Shown piece after piece: positions 1-13,329 of a stretch of 64,000 bases of DNA. The notes beneath the pieces are model-generated. The model searched no databases. It worked only from the letters and a program-made list of their open reading frames with translations, and was not told the origin of the DNA. The stretch's first letter is position 1. Every line of letters begins with the position of its first letter. A program made the translations under genes and the position numbers. Source of the DNA: Druceiella hillmani (Eukaryota; Arthropoda; Insecta; Lepidoptera; Hepialidae). The stretch spans positions 8,939,501 through 9,003,500 of the forward strand of contig JAYKKI010000066.1 of NCBI GenBank assembly GCA_039881145.1, written 5' to 3'.

Positions 1-1
1 A

Positions 2-127
2 TACAAAAAGCAATATACTCAACATCCCAGAAATATTACAAATAAAAAGGCATAAAAGAGACACCAACGTTAATATATCAAGTGAAAAAACTCAATGCAA
101 TATTATCATCTGTAACTATCTTCTAGA
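2..127 (+). pseudogene. C-terminal remnant of a Penelope-like (GIY-YIG) retroelement protein
   Basis: The plus frame reads SNILNIPEILQIKRHKRDTN and parallels the minus-strand protein at 43501-43758, which has KLNILETLQINGHKRDTNN followed by ILNEQLN. A leucine-rich 'LNxLExxxIxxH' stretch followed by 'LLNEQL' is what I know from the end of many Penelope-like proteins, next to the GIY-YIG endonuclease. That is a memory-based family match, not an alignment. Only the tail is inside the window and it is degenerate. The hammerhead-like motif at 571-611 lies downstream on the same strand, where a PLE terminal repeat would be expected, and this supports the call. Confidence 0.42.
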
Positions 128-484
128 CATAATATAGTTAAACAACATTGATACCTCAGTCCACTTCAAATTGTTTCAGCCCCGTCTCACATCTAAGGAG
201 ACACATCACAAAAGAAAACAAATAGTGGGAGATATGTATAATTAGTTATATAACCTTTTTCTAACCTTCAGATATCTTTGCTTTTGCATAAATATTTTAT
301 TGAAAATAACATCCATTTAATTTATTACATACACCGGAACATTTGCATTGTATAACATCATAGAATAATGTCTATTTCATTTATTACCCTCGCTAAAATA
401 CTAGTGTATTGTTTAATTTTTGAAAATACAACAAAAACTTCACCGCTCCCTTACGACAACATTTCTAACGTAAAAGGTGATAAA

Positions 485-1020
485 ATCTGGGCAAAATCCA
501 CTACCGCTATTGTTTTGTATAATATTTAAATACCGTCGGAAGTTTTTAAGAGTCAATCCTTACAATTTACTCACCTGAGGATGTTGTCATACAACGAAAC
601 TTAGGTCGTGGTAAAGAATTTAAATAAAGTAGAAATAATATTGTATCACGTAGTTTCAGTATGGTTGTCAATAAAAATTAAGCGATAATGAATTTCTACA
701 AAATTAACGCCAAAAATATTCCGTTTTTGAAAAACAAAATACGTATTATTTACATATTATCTGACGAATCTGATAATGAAAAAATAACTAGGTATTCAAT
801 TAAATTCATCATACAACTAAAGCATACAAATTATACATAATTATAATAAAATTATACAAAAAATTTAAATACACGAAATATTTTTTCTAAATAATTTTTT
901 TCCATCATTTATTAGAAAAAGAAAAACTCGACCTACTCTATTCCTACTCATAATATGATATCCCCTACAAAGTAATTTAATTTCAATTAATACTTATTTG
1001 AAAAATAGTATATTTCATTT
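485..1020. repeat. Segment with ribozyme-like motif, absent from the equivalent part of copies 1 and 2
   Basis: When 1-2450 is lined up in reverse with 19.6-21.4 kb, this block has no partner there; the equivalent place in copy 1 is occupied by a (TA)n tract. About 590-680 is instead similar, in direct orientation, to 16308-16380 (both read ...CGAAAC-TAGG-CGTGGTAA... then AATAAAGTAGAAATAAT). It is therefore probably a piece of a terminal repeat of the PLE-like family. Confidence 0.5.
571..611 (+). ncRNA. Hammerhead-ribozyme-like motif of Penelope-like type
   Basis: Parts in order: stem I 5' arm TCAC (571-574); CTGAGGA (575-581), which fits the catalytic core CUGANGA; stem II GTTGT-CAT-ACAAC (583-595), five perfect pairs with a 3-nt loop; GAAA (596-599); a very short stem III, CTTAGG; the cleavage triplet GTC (605-607); then the stem I 3' arm GTGG (608-611). 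Hammerheads with a tiny, near-palindromic stem III that work as dimers are known from Penelope-like elements. Weak points: base 582 (T) faces base 595+1 badly, so the pair closing stem II at the core is not Watson-Crick; core position 7 is G rather than the usual U; and stem I has only four pairs in this view. Activity is inferred, not shown. Confidence 0.5.
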
Positions 1021-3720
1021 TATATTTTAGCCGTTTAATTAATTAACGAAAATTTCCTTAACAATTAATATTGATTTTATTCAATTAATATTGATTTTAT
1101 TCCATACGGCGTATATCAATAATGTCACAAAATGAAATGCAACTTTTAAGATTTCTATTAGAAGACGGCGATGTATTTTATTTTAATTTTTAATTTTTTT
1201 TGAACACTTGTTATCGGCGTCATTTGATAGGAAAACCCAGCAGTAAAAAGATTCTGGTTCGGAAGTTTTTATACACCCTTACCTAAAAGCTAATGAATAT
1301 TGTTCATTCGTCTAGTTTGTTTATATTTTTATAAAATGGATTATTTGGATTTTGCTTTTTTCACTATGCATCGCAATGTCTTTAGATATCTTATATCTTT
1401 TATTGTTTTGTAGTTGATTAAACTTGTAATAAAATGTTTTTATGGGTACCTGACTTTGTTACCATTTTGATTTGTATTCTGATACTGAATTAAATGCGTA
1501 AATATATAATAAGAAACCGTTACAGTTAAATAATATATTTCTTACCAGATTTATTTTCCTCTTACATTATAGCTACATTACCGAACAAAGGCTGCACTGT
1601 CAAATATAAGTTCATATTACTGCGTATTTTCTATACAGGAAGACATTCCTACACACAAGAGTGTTAACTTTTTCGTTAAGAAAAAAATTTGATGGTTCCA
1701 AATCAAAAAAGGGACAATTTCTTTTTCCTCGTGTGATTTTCTTAAGAATGTATTAGTTAAGGGTCCGTATTTTGATCTAGTGAATTCTTAGTGAAAATAC
1801 ATCGTGCATGAAATTACAAAGCAATTAAAAATATTCCTTTGACTAGACGCTTAAATTTTGTAAATTGATTTTTGGTTTACGGCTATGAAACACAATCTTG
1901 TATATAAAACTTCATTTAATATCGAACTGTGAAATTCACATCGTATAACGTAACAATCATTACATTATTATGTTACATTTAATAAAAAAACTGTCTAGAT
2001 ATGAATTTAAAGATAATCATTTACAGTCATATCTAAATATGTCCTCTATCGTTATTTTGGTAAAAAAATCATACTTAACCAAAAATTTATCAGAAATGTT
2101 TATTCAATGCTATAATATTTCCAAAATAAAATAATTACCGCCATCTATTACATATGTTAACAAGAATTTATATTATCCTACAAAAGAAAATGTCATTGAG
2201 TTGAATCGTTACGTTTCTATATATCAGTAGTGTTCACGTTCGGTAATTTTCTGGAAGTTTATGGTGCATATGATTGAATACATAAGCGGAACAAAAGAAA
2301 TGAATTAGAACTTTTGATATAAAGTAAAGGAGTATTTAAAATCGTCATTCATTGATGTAATTTAAGTGTATACATTTAGTTATATATTTAACTGACTCCA
2401 AGGTGAATTCTATTACAATATTTTTGAAGAGTAATATTACCTATTAATCTGTATGTCTGTTCGGCTCTAAATTATTTTTTTTATATTTATTTTTTTAATA
2501 AAATATCTGTTAAACTTAGAGCTTAATGCCAATACGCGGGAAAAGCCAATGTTAAACAAAAATACAGATAAAACAAATATGTAAAACCAGTAATTAAAAT
2601 ACCATAAATTCAGATATATCTAAATGTGACAAAATATATTTTTTTATTCATCAGCTAGGTTGTGTCAAAGGCTTCGCCCGCGTGGTATAAAAATGGAAGT
2701 TTTTTTTTCGTAGAAACTTAATTGGCGATGTAATTACTTGCCAACAATAAACATTATTTACATAAGGATTCACAAGATTTCACAATAAACGACAATGAAT
2801 ATAATATTCTGCAAAAACACTTTTATTTATCAAAACAGTTTTTGCATGTGACCTGTGGAGAATAAGTATATTCGCATTAAACTTTGCCAACATTTGTGGC
2901 AGTGTATTCAGTTTTTTATGCGAGTTATGATTTGCTGTACGAAAAATGACTTCTTAAAAGAAATCGACTTTTAGAATTAATATAAAAATATATTAGTGAC
3001 TTCATTTACAAGTGCATTTACAAATGTGACTTAACCCTACGGATTGCAAGTAAGGTATTGCTCCTGAATGCTTATTTTGGTCGGTATATAAGGCGTCCGT
3101 CATCAATGTGCAATGTGGTCCATTATTGTTCTTAAGCATAAATCATGCAGTGAGGTCAAAGTTCGGGTAATTTATTTGATATATCCTGAGTTCTCCTAAT
3201 TCGTTGGATTTCTAAATTCTGTGAGCTAATTTTGTCTCTAATCTGTGAGGAAGCTAATTCCTTATGGGAATTGTCGCTGCAATTTGTATGATCAGCATTG
3301 CATTTAACTATGGTGATAAAATACGACTCACACCATGAGATACGCAAAATCTAACAGGCTATTTTTTAATATTTATTTTTATGCTTTTGTAAATGATAGT
3401 CTTCGAAACCTTCCTTTTAATCTAGGAACTATATTATCAAGCGAAGTTTTATTGAAATCTATATGGCTATTCAAGCACGAAAGAAATTCAAATAAATCGA
3501 CAAGTCACTTTTCTTATTATATTATTAGTGATCACATATTATGAGAAAATCAAGTAGAATGGATAAACAAATCTCGTATCATAAACTAATCGTTACAAAT
3601 AATATAAATATATCAAAAATATATTTATATTACTTGTATATCAAAACTAATTTTTTAATAATTTACATCTATAAATGTGTCAATAAAATTAAAGTTTCGG
3701 TCTTCGGTTTGCGAATTTTT

Positions 3721-6530
3721 AGCTTGTAAATAATTTTAAATGTTGCAAAAACCTTTGTCTAAGTATCTTTTGGTTAGGACGAAATAATTTAAATATAAAA
3801 CTTCTAAAGTTATTGATATGAATCTTTCGACATACTTTGTTCGATTGTGGTATCTAAAACGGCTCCAAAGTTGTGATATTGTTGCTGTAGGGTTCTGTGG
3901 AACATTTCTAAATACTCTTATTTTTCGAAGGTATGATACACAAACGTAAATGTAGCGTAGCCCATAATGTATACCTAATGCAGTTCAAAATTTGCATTTA
4001 AACGAAATAAATCCAATACCAGTATCTAATGTATTTTTAGACGACATTTATATTTTTCAATATATTTCGCAGGACGCTATCTATTGTGGAGTAATAAAAG
4101 TCACATTTATAGGGCGTAATCTGTAGTGCAGTATCTTTGATAATCAAAATATCCTTTAATAATCCTTTGATTATTAATATATTAATCAATGAAATTCTAA
4201 AGGGTGCCGTCTACGTTGTAGTAGAAAAATCGTTGATTAATTACATATATTCATACTCTATTTAAATTTTATTAAATAACCGATATAAACGAAGTGTACA
4301 CAAGCCGTGAGCACAACTAGTTTAATAATGTGCAAAATCATCCAAAGTCTAATCGCGTATGTAATAACTTCGCTACGTAACGTTCATAAGAGTAAGAGAA
4401 ATGTGAATTTATACCGGTAATATATCAGTGCATAAATGAAATTTGTTTCATGTCAAGTAACTCAAGAAAGATGTAAATGGGCACATGAATTGTACTTAGG
4501 TAGTGATTTTTTACTTTCACTATTTACAAGTAGATCAATTTTCGCCGATCAAGGAAATTTAAAGAAAGGCGGGATAGAGATTGAAAGATTGTAATATTCA
4601 ACTAGGTTTCATTTAGAACTAAGTTACTTAAGCACCTCTGCAATACTAAAACAGAAATTAAGCTTAAAATAGAAAATATCCTACGGAAAAATGAAGCAAA
4701 ATTAGAAAAAAAATTGTCTAATTTGGATTAAGATATTAAACTGTTTATAAATGGCTTAAAATATTTCGAGATATTTTTTTGTTGAAATAGGCTTCATTCT
4801 ATTGAATTTTTAGATGCTGTACAAGTAAAATAAAATATAAGTCAGGTAATGTCCAGCTTAGCTGATTTAATACTCTAAGAAATTTGTTCATTTGTGTTAT
4901 AGACCCAATAAAACCTACTAAACTATATGATATAAAAGACTTGACAATTAGGTCAGATGATGCTGAAAAAATCATAAATTTTTCATTTGGTCTATTTAGC
5001 GTCAATATTCAAGGACGAGCTTTAGAGTGGGCAAGGATGGGCTTGGGAAAATTAATCCCCGTGTATTAAACCATTAAAGTAGAATTTTACGTCTTAAAAC
5101 TAAACCCCACTTTTGGCTTTAAAATTCAGTAATAAGTAATTTTAAGTGGTGCAAGAACTCGTTTCTTATGTTTAATATAATTTTTTCGTAGACGCATCTT
5201 ATTTTTCTAATCTTTATCTTTGTTTCAGTTTTAAGTGTCCTTATTGTTCAGAAAATCGATGTTTAAAGCATTAAAATAAATGTAATCAATAGTACGATAT
5301 TGTAATATCTTAAGAAGACTTCCTTTATTTTATTAAGATTCCTTTAATTCTATCCTATTTTGGGGCTTCAAATCTAAAGAATAAGAGAAATATTGGAAAG
5401 CTAAAAACTGATGTACTATAGTATAAGCACAAAGCACAATGATTTATGTTGTCATGATAGATAGCGGGTAATTGAAGAGCATCTAGGCAAATATGGGAGT
5501 GATCGCATCATAACTACAAAGCTTGAAGATTAGTCAGAATATCATATAGGCCATCACCTCAATTAAATGTAAATAATTAAAGGTATTCGCCGCTCGCTCT
5601 GAAATATTATGTTAGAGGCAACTTAAAAATATACAGCAATGTCAGCACAAAATTCAGAAGCTCAGTAGAGACTGAAGAAGAATTTGAAGTAAGAGTAGGT
5701 TTAAATCAGCTCTGAGCCTGTAATTTTTCAACCGACTTTTTTATGAACCACAAACATACAAAAAACTACTATTGGATTTGCTTTATGCATGTGATATTTT
5801 TCTCATAAAAGACCATCCTAAAGACCTGGAATAAAATCTTTTTATTAAATATCGATATAAATTATGGCGAATTGAATATTTAAAATGGAACATTTTTATC
5901 ACGGTTAATATGATAAACTGACACAAGTTAATATTTTGAAAAAGTAGTAAAAATCTGACCGCCTCTTACATTATGGGGTAGGGAGCTCAAATATTGCCTA
6001 CATTCCTAATATCACCTATCACGGTTTCTTCTTGAAAAGTGCTCCCAACTAGTGTTCATTACTAGACCTACGAAGCATCTCTCTTCGATAGTTTTTGGAA
6101 GACTTTTGGAAGGTTGTTTTTCCTTTCTCTGCTATTTTTTGCTTATACTCGTGTACGGTGTATAATTAAAATGGATCGTTACTTTTACTACCGTTACTTT
6201 TACGATAGTTACTTTTTAAACTAATTACAACTAGTTATCAGTAAGGTTGAAGTGATTATGTTATATCATTTGAGGTTGTGATAGTAACTTTAACACAGCA
6301 TAATTTGATGTACTTAGTTTCTTCGTTGGCATTTCGATTTCAAAGGTGGAAGCCGCTATCTTGGAAAGATAAAGTGCTTTCAATAACGCCCATTGCAGTG
6401 TTCTTATTAGAGCCCTAAATGACTTTACGGTATGAGTGAATTGTGTTTTTTTCACATGTCACGTAGAAAGTAGTGGGATAAAATTAAAATGAAGGAAGTC
6501 AGTAGTCCTTTTAAAACCACTCTTATAAAG
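3721..6530. other. Unassigned A+T-rich sequence
   Basis: No open frame of convincing coding character and no match to the window's repeat families was found. Small frames of about 60 codons near 4.8-5.1 kb look like chance: they overlap on both strands and resemble no family I know. A short run of CGTTACTTTTAC-like words repeats at 6177-6212. Confidence 0.5.
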
Positions 6531-6840
6531 TCCATGGAAAAGAAAAAGAAAGGGAAAAGTACTATAGTTTTAATAGTCGTCAGCTTCTAGAAAAACATCA
6601 AGCAAAGTTGTAAAATAGAAGGAAGTTTCATTTTATTATGAGCGTGGTAGAAAACCTCCTTGTAGGGTAACTGACGATAATAACAGCAGTTGTGGCGAAG
6701 AAGATAATAATGTCCAATTTTCAGTTTGTAAAGAACTTTACTCAAACATGAGTAAAATGTATTATATGTTACGAATTGTCTCACGAAAAATGCGATAAGA
6801 GGAAAGTAAAGAAAACGAAAAGTTTGTGTAGAATGCTCGT
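6530..6840 (+). pseudogene. Decayed C-terminus of a pogo/Tigger-like transposase (zinc-finger tail)
   Basis: Frames joined across small shifts give KGKSTIVL (the 'KGKSxVLTSS' linker seen in insect pogo-type transposases), then an acidic stretch, FSVCKELYSN, and after one shift VKCIICYELSHEKC. This follows the pattern C-x2-C...W/V-x-C-x2-C-x3-S/AHE-x-C of the PHD-like zinc finger at the end of such transposases, the same module as at 53057-53467. Stops and frameshifts interrupt it, and no DDE domain or terminal repeats were found around it. The family assignment rests on spacing of Cys/His only. A different DDE transposase with the same tail is possible. Confidence 0.42.
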
Positions 6841-7348
6841 AAATTATTTTATTATTTTGAGTTGCATGCAGAAATAATTACAAAAAGATATTTAACTGTA
6901 TTGTTAAAAGTACATAAAATCGCTCTTGCAATGCTTTAATTTTTTTATCTTATTTTTCAGATGTAAAAAAAAGGTATGATCATAATATAAAGTACTATGT
7001 TTCATTTCAGTAGGTGGTATTAGGAACATATAGTGGACCAATGTTACACAGATGGCACAATAATGGATTTTTTCCTCTAATATAAATAATGCCATAAGTG
7101 GGCGATGTTTGGCTCCCCGACCTTATTTGAAACCGTTTCTAATAGCACTTTATTTATTTACAATGTACGTTTTAGTACAATGAATGGTGCTTGAAATGAA
7201 AAGTGATGCAAGTTTATATCCTAAATATATACGAGACTAAGTACAGCTTGATTATTTAATGTATTCAAATAATTTTTCTTTAAATTTTTTATCTATTTTC
7301 TTGGGTAAGTCAGATTTAGATTTTTTGTATTTAAAAAAAGACACTTAT
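6841..7348. other. Unassigned single-copy flank left of copy 1
   Basis: No recognisable coding or RNA feature. The frame that starts at 7259 crosses into the duplicated segment at 7349 and is not conserved upstream of copy 2, so it is not a gene. Confidence 0.5.
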
Positions 7349-7613
7349 AAAATTAATTATTCTATGGATAAATGGACGGAATTTCTGCTTTCTGTTATTA
7401 GGAAGACTCCTCCTTTTTACTGTATAAATTTCTATGCTTAATCATTAATCATTTGAAGCACTTTAGTCTGGAACCGAATCGTATTAAAATAATCTTTTTT
7501 TCATTAGACTCAACAGATCAGTCTCTCGAGTGCAGGCGTACCTGAGTGTGATTTATTTATTATGAATGTAAAACAAATTTCATCAAATATTTCAGTATTG
7601 TGTCATAGAATAT

Positions 7614-7731
<118 letters not shown>

Positions 7732-8281
7732 GAAGTCTCTTATCGTCTCCTGTTATTTGCAATACTTGTTTAAAATTCAGATGGTTCCCGTACCTGCCTG
7801 TCTCATTTTTTTTCGCTGTAATTGCCAGAGGTATCAAGTTCAAATCAATACGATATACTCAAATCCAGGTCTTCATAGTCCAGAAAAAATTGAGTTTATA
7901 GATCATTTAAATATAAATATATTCAAATATGGCTTATTTCTTGTAGTGAGTTAGTATTATAATACGTGATTACCTGATCAAACTTTAGAGATGCTTTCTG
8001 TTAATAAAGAATATTAACAGAAAGCATAAATTTGGCACGAAGCAAGTTCAAATGAACTCCGAAAACTATTTTTTTCTAATTAATTTCAAGTGTAATTACC
8101 CTCCCCAACTAGTTGGCTATGTATTGATGGTGTATGTGGTTAAAAATCCTTAGAAATGTCACTTTTTTCGTATATGGCAGGTTTATTTTTAGACAATTCG
8201 TTACACATGCTTGGTTCTTAAAGTTTTTCTACCGTATTTAATTATAATTACATATTACAGCAATTTTCAAGTGACTTAAAC

Positions 8282-8967
8282 TCACGTGTTACATATTAAC
8301 TGACCAATATTTTATATGGTTTATAGTTGTAGTAAGTATAGTTTAAAAGTTCAGATGTTGAACGATAAATATTAAGGTCTCTGAAAAAATTTAATCTATC
8401 GAATATATTCTTGGCGTCTTGGTAATAACACAAAGAAGAATCCACTATGCAATAGCTCGGAATTCCCTTACGGATTTTGTTAATACCCCACAAGCTACCT
8501 GCCCATAGTTAATGGTCGATTATTCTGGTACAAAATAGGTTAATCTTATAAATATTGCATATATCGTCTCAAGATGTACATGCCGGGGGAAGTCCTGATC
8601 GATATGTATATCTATGTATTTGATTTCGATTGTCTTTGCAAAGCTGTATGTAGACAGTGTGGTATGTCGTCACATGGTTAAGGTTATGTTATGTGGTTGT
8701 AAACGGTCCTCATTAGTAAAAATCATATGGTTTAAATATCAGCAAATTTTGTTGCAAACAAGTTTTGTTGATTAATAGAGCTATGTCATATACAAAATTC
8801 AACGATTCTACCTTTAATGTCATGTTCGAGCATATCGTCGACATAAGCCAGAAAGAGCGATGATCTCAGTCTCCCTTTTGATATAACCTAAATGACGGCC
8901 TCTACGTCACAAAATCTATCAAAATATATTAGTGTTTACAATCTGATAAATATTTGCGTAAAGAGAG
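8282..8967 (-). pseudogene. Non-LTR LINE reverse transcriptase fragment (copy 1)
   Basis: Reading the minus strand from the high coordinate, with stops and shifts: LRKYLSDCKH, which resembles the 'YLSxRxQ' motif before the GVPQGS loop; then GRLRSSLFLAYVDDM, a decayed 'GVPQGSxLGPLLFLxYVNDL'; and later INYGQVACGVLTKSV and FRDLNIYRSTSELLNYTY, which fit the thumb/connector 'YGxxxWG...LF..LxILTxxxLYI' of CR1/Jockey-type elements. Several in-frame stops mean it cannot be functional. About 55 bp around the catalytic ADD motif is missing relative to copy 2. The order of motifs supports a LINE; the exact clade is uncertain. Confidence 0.6.
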
Positions 8968-11900
8968 ATACTAAATTGAAGGTTTGGAGACGAATTTAAT
9001 GTTTCATCATATTAAAACCACTTATCAAATCTATTTTTTTATTAATATTATCAGCAAAACTTTTTCTGTGTACTTTGTTTTCAATTAATATTTTTTCATT
9101 TAATGAAAAAAAAATTAAATTATCCTCAATGTCGTCCCAAAATTTCCTTTAAGATACAACTACCGGTTAACCACAAATATTGAAGGCATGTGAAACTATG
9201 CATTAACTAAGAACATGTAATTTTAAAACCAGCTTCGGTATGCCATTCTGAATTATATTAATTTTTGCATTAAAGATAAACTAATAAATCTCGTCTACAT
9301 GACAATACATTTTAAACTGTCACGACGAAAATACAAAATAATAAGATAATAAAATTAATATAAACAGGAAACGCGCATCATAATAAATAATTTAATACAT
9401 TAAATTCACTGACGAAATATAAAAGGAATTTTATCGATGGAAAACTAGATATTTTTACAAATAGTTATTTCATTACACTTTGTTAACTCTAGTTGGCGTG
9501 TGACAGTTAGTTAGTTAGATTTTTCCACAATGGTTTTTGTGTGTATATTTTTTCACTACGAATACGACAAATCACGCTTATTTTTTCCATAAAGAGTTTA
9601 TTTTTCTCCTATAAACCGGTGCTTGAAATGGTCTAAATTAATTTCATTTTCTTATGAAGAGCTGATTCAACTCCATGTTTCGTATAATTGTATAGTCATT
9701 TGTACGTTTCATCTATTAAAAACATGATTTGTGCCTAAGATCATGTATTAAATTATGGATTTCGCTTGAGTACCATAAATTAAATACGTTTAACTATCAG
9801 TAAATATATTGTCTATATTAATTAGATATTCAAGGCTAGCTGCGCGTAATTTCTTAGAAGGAACTTTGCCCCTGGCGATACATCATAAATATGTCCTACA
9901 TAATAAATATGCCCTTGGCGATATATAATAAATATGTTTGAATACATAAAAAGCGAGATTAGATATTTGAGGACATACGTTTTACATTTAAGAAAGATTT
10001 TGATATACAATTATATATATATTTTTTATTTTTCATTGTGATTTCCCTCTAAATTACATAGGTTGAAAAAATTTATTTGCTTGAAAATAGATCAAAATAT
10101 TGATGGCGCTTATTTAGGAAAGGTTACATTTTGCTTAATAAAAACACCTGACATAGATTCGAGTAATGTATTATCTAAAGGGATATTAATAGTATTATAT
10201 ATGATATTTAATATTTAGTAATTCAAAATAATAAAATATTTCCTGATTACATAATATAATACTGATCGTTTCGGCGTGGATATTTAAATAAATATTTGAA
10301 ATAACTAAAAGTTTGACTTACATTTTCCTGGCCCTTCATAGTTTTGTTTGATTATTGTCTCTTTAAATTCCTTCAAATAATCCAACATTAATTAATTATA
10401 CGGGGAACGGTTTTATACAATAACATTCAAGATGTTATCCCAAATGGCATATTCCCATGAAACCATTATATATTGCCATTATAACGGCGGCACAAGATTT
10501 CCCCATTGTTTTTTAAATGCATCACTGGCTTCATCATTTTATTTGGGGAGAGTTTTCTGATACCTTGTATCATTTTAATTAAAGTCATTTGTATGGTGCC
10601 CTGACTTAATATCTGTATTTCAGAGTGAATTATAAAGTAACCCGGGCAAGCCATTTTCCTAATAATAAAAATAAAATACATTACTCTTTTAATTTCAAGT
10701 TATAATTTATAAAGTATCGATTATTTATCGCAAAATTTAATTAAAAAAATATTTGTAAAGCATCTTCATATCAGCATCAAAATATTTTAAAGAAGTTCTG
10801 ATGAATTACATAAATTTGTCATAATTGGTCCGAAATAAATATTTTCTTAATTTATTTCTGATGATATCATAGATGAAAAAATGTTTACACAAAGGAAAAC
10901 AATTCCTAAAGTCATCTTTTTTGAGAAAATTTTTATTTATTGAAAGTTTAAAAAACAGATTAAAATATTTGTAATATTCTTTCATAAAATCGTTGGCGAA
11001 TAAAAAATTATGGATTGATGTTACGGATCGAAAACAGTTTTAGTAATATAGACGTATTTCTGAATGTAGATTATAACTGAAGATTAGGTTGGAATTTGAG
11101 ATTTCTATATTGGAAAATATTTTAAGTTTTCTTACTATTAATTGCTGACAAACAGGGAAACAAAATTTCCTTGTCAAATAATTTGAATAAAAAAAAATAT
11201 ATAAAATGGAAATCTGTTTAGAAACATAGGTCATAAGAGAAACTTTTATTTTCGCTGTTAAAATTTCATGCCGATAAAGAAAAAATAGAGTATTGATCTA
11301 AGAAAAATGTTTTATATCGGGCGGTATCATAAATATATATAAATATTTACTAGATGCTCAAAATGAAAATCTGCGATAAATTCCCAAACCTCTCTCGACA
11401 TTATCTGAAAATAAACTTTTATATTTAATAGTATAACCATTTAATGGCACATTTTTCACAATGGTGTTTATTTATGCATCAGTTGCCCTTTGCGTAATAT
11501 ACAATTTAAATAGTACTTTGTAGAGATCTAGTTTAAAGTAAACATACATACGAATATACATCCGTATTTATTTTGGAGCGCTTTGCTCTCGTATCATTAG
11601 TTAGGATGGCGTTTATTTATTTACAAGCCTGTTAATGTATAACCAAGAAGCAAGTGTGCTACATGGAATACATTAAACGTTTCAGCATAATTTTCATGTT
11701 AAAATCTTCCCTAATTAAATTTTCCATCTTATGCGTAATTATGATGAATTAGAATTCGTAAGCCGTTATCAAGGTAACCGCAAAATGTTTCACACAATTT
11801 AATTTAAGCTACATTCAAACTGAATGTCTTAATGCGACATGTTTAAACAGGAGACTTCTTCAAAATATAGGCTAAATATTTAAATTACTATCTTTAATAT

Positions 11901-13329
11901 GGCTAAACGACACGACGTTGAGGCCTACTGCCTGCAAAGATAATTTCGATTTTTACACTAGTTATTACGTTAGATATACTAATGAAGTAAGTATTGGTAT
12001 GTGGAAACCACGTAAAATTTCAAAATGTTAAGCAAATGCACGGTAATGTGCTAAGATTTACATAGTTTTTGGTATAACGTTACGGAAATATAATATAGAC
12101 AGTCTTCTACTGAGCGAAAGTGATAGTAACTCGGAGCAGTGGCCACTAAATTATTTTTTAAGGAACATCTTGCAAATAGTGTGCTTTTATTTAAATTATC
12201 AACAAAATTAAATATATTTATTCAGGAGGAATATTGAAATTTTTGAACATGTGCAGTGGAACATTGATCAACATTTATTAGTTATAAGTACGCAAGTTGC
12301 AAAATTGAAATAAATGTAATATTTGTCTGTAAGTCCAAATATATATTACAAAAATTTGGTCTACGATCAAACAATTTTCGTAAAAAAATTTTGATACTAA
12401 TTTACACTATAAACTTTGTTTTAAAATTTAACTCACCCTGGAAAAATTTATGAAATCCAACTGACAGTCCAGACCCTATGTGGTGTATATGGGCGTGAAC
12501 TAAAACTTAATTTTTATTTTTCCTTGTATACCTAACATATACCGTTATGTATACATACACCTAAAGTATCGTGTTACTACGTAAATACGAACATATCTTT
12601 ATCTCAGCTGTAAATGGAAAAATAATCGTTTTGGTTATTTTTTTCTCTTGGATACAACTGTATAGAATTATAATAAGTTTACGAAAAGGCTTATAGAAAC
12701 AAATAATTTACTTCGTTAGATATAAACCAGCGGAAATACTGAAATTATCTTTACAGGCAGTAGGTATCATCATAGTGTCTGTTAGCCATATAAAAAACAG
12801 TAGTCTAATTATTCAACCTTTATTTTGAATAAGTTCCTTATATAATCAAATCGCATGAGATCCTACAGTTTGATTTTAGTTATTGGTATTTTTCTTTAAA
12901 CAAGTCGTGGTTACCAAATTAACCGCTTACGATTTCTAATTCATCATAATTATAGGTAAGATGAAAAATTCTACTAAGAACATTTTGACACTAAAATTAT
13001 CTAGAAATATTTTTCATAAAATATAATTTTTTTTTAATTTATAAAATTAAACGTAAAATATTAATATATATTTTGAACCGGTACATTTATCATTAGAAAA
13101 AATACTGTGAAAATATTTTAGATATTGCCTTACTAAACTAATCTGATTAAAGGCTATATTATAAGTAAAACGTAAACTTAAATGTGTTGGAAATTTTAAA
13201 AAAATATGATATCTTTCAACCACTTGCATGAGTACTCCTTGGAAAGTTTAATGAAATTGTTTGATACAACAGTTTGCACGGCACCTTAATTATATATTTT
13301 TGTAGAGTACTATCATCGTCAATATCTTC
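8968..13329. other. A+T-rich part of copy 1 without assigned features
   Basis: No convincing coding sequence. It is collinear with about 32924-37559 of copy 2 except for a 261-bp segment present only there (34194-34454; the equivalent site in copy 1 is near 10261) and small indels such as ATAATAAATATGCCC-type duplications at 9888-9935. Confidence 0.6.

Larger units (their letters stand above)
1..3720 (-). repeat. Inverted, diverged, partial third copy of the duplicated segment
   Basis: Read on the minus strand, this stretch follows the 16.5-21.4 kb part of copy 1 in three blocks. Bases about 3720-2480 match about 16480-17720; 2450-1025 match about 19600-21060; and 480-1 match about 21090-21425. 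The stretch corresponding to about 17.7-19.6 kb is absent, and about 540 bp at 485-1020 has no counterpart. Shared landmarks include a TTGGAGTCAGTTAAATATAT-like block (2395-2410 against 19620-19640) and GGCTTCGCCCGCGTGG at about 2670 against its reverse complement at about 17500. Similarity is roughly 75-85% by eye, clearly lower than between the two direct copies, so this is an older relative. It continues beyond the left edge. Confidence 0.8.

Noticed and set aside
4799..5069. Overlapping small frames on both strands as a gene
   Set aside because: About 60 codons each, no family resemblance, no second copy for comparison; expected by chance in this base composition.
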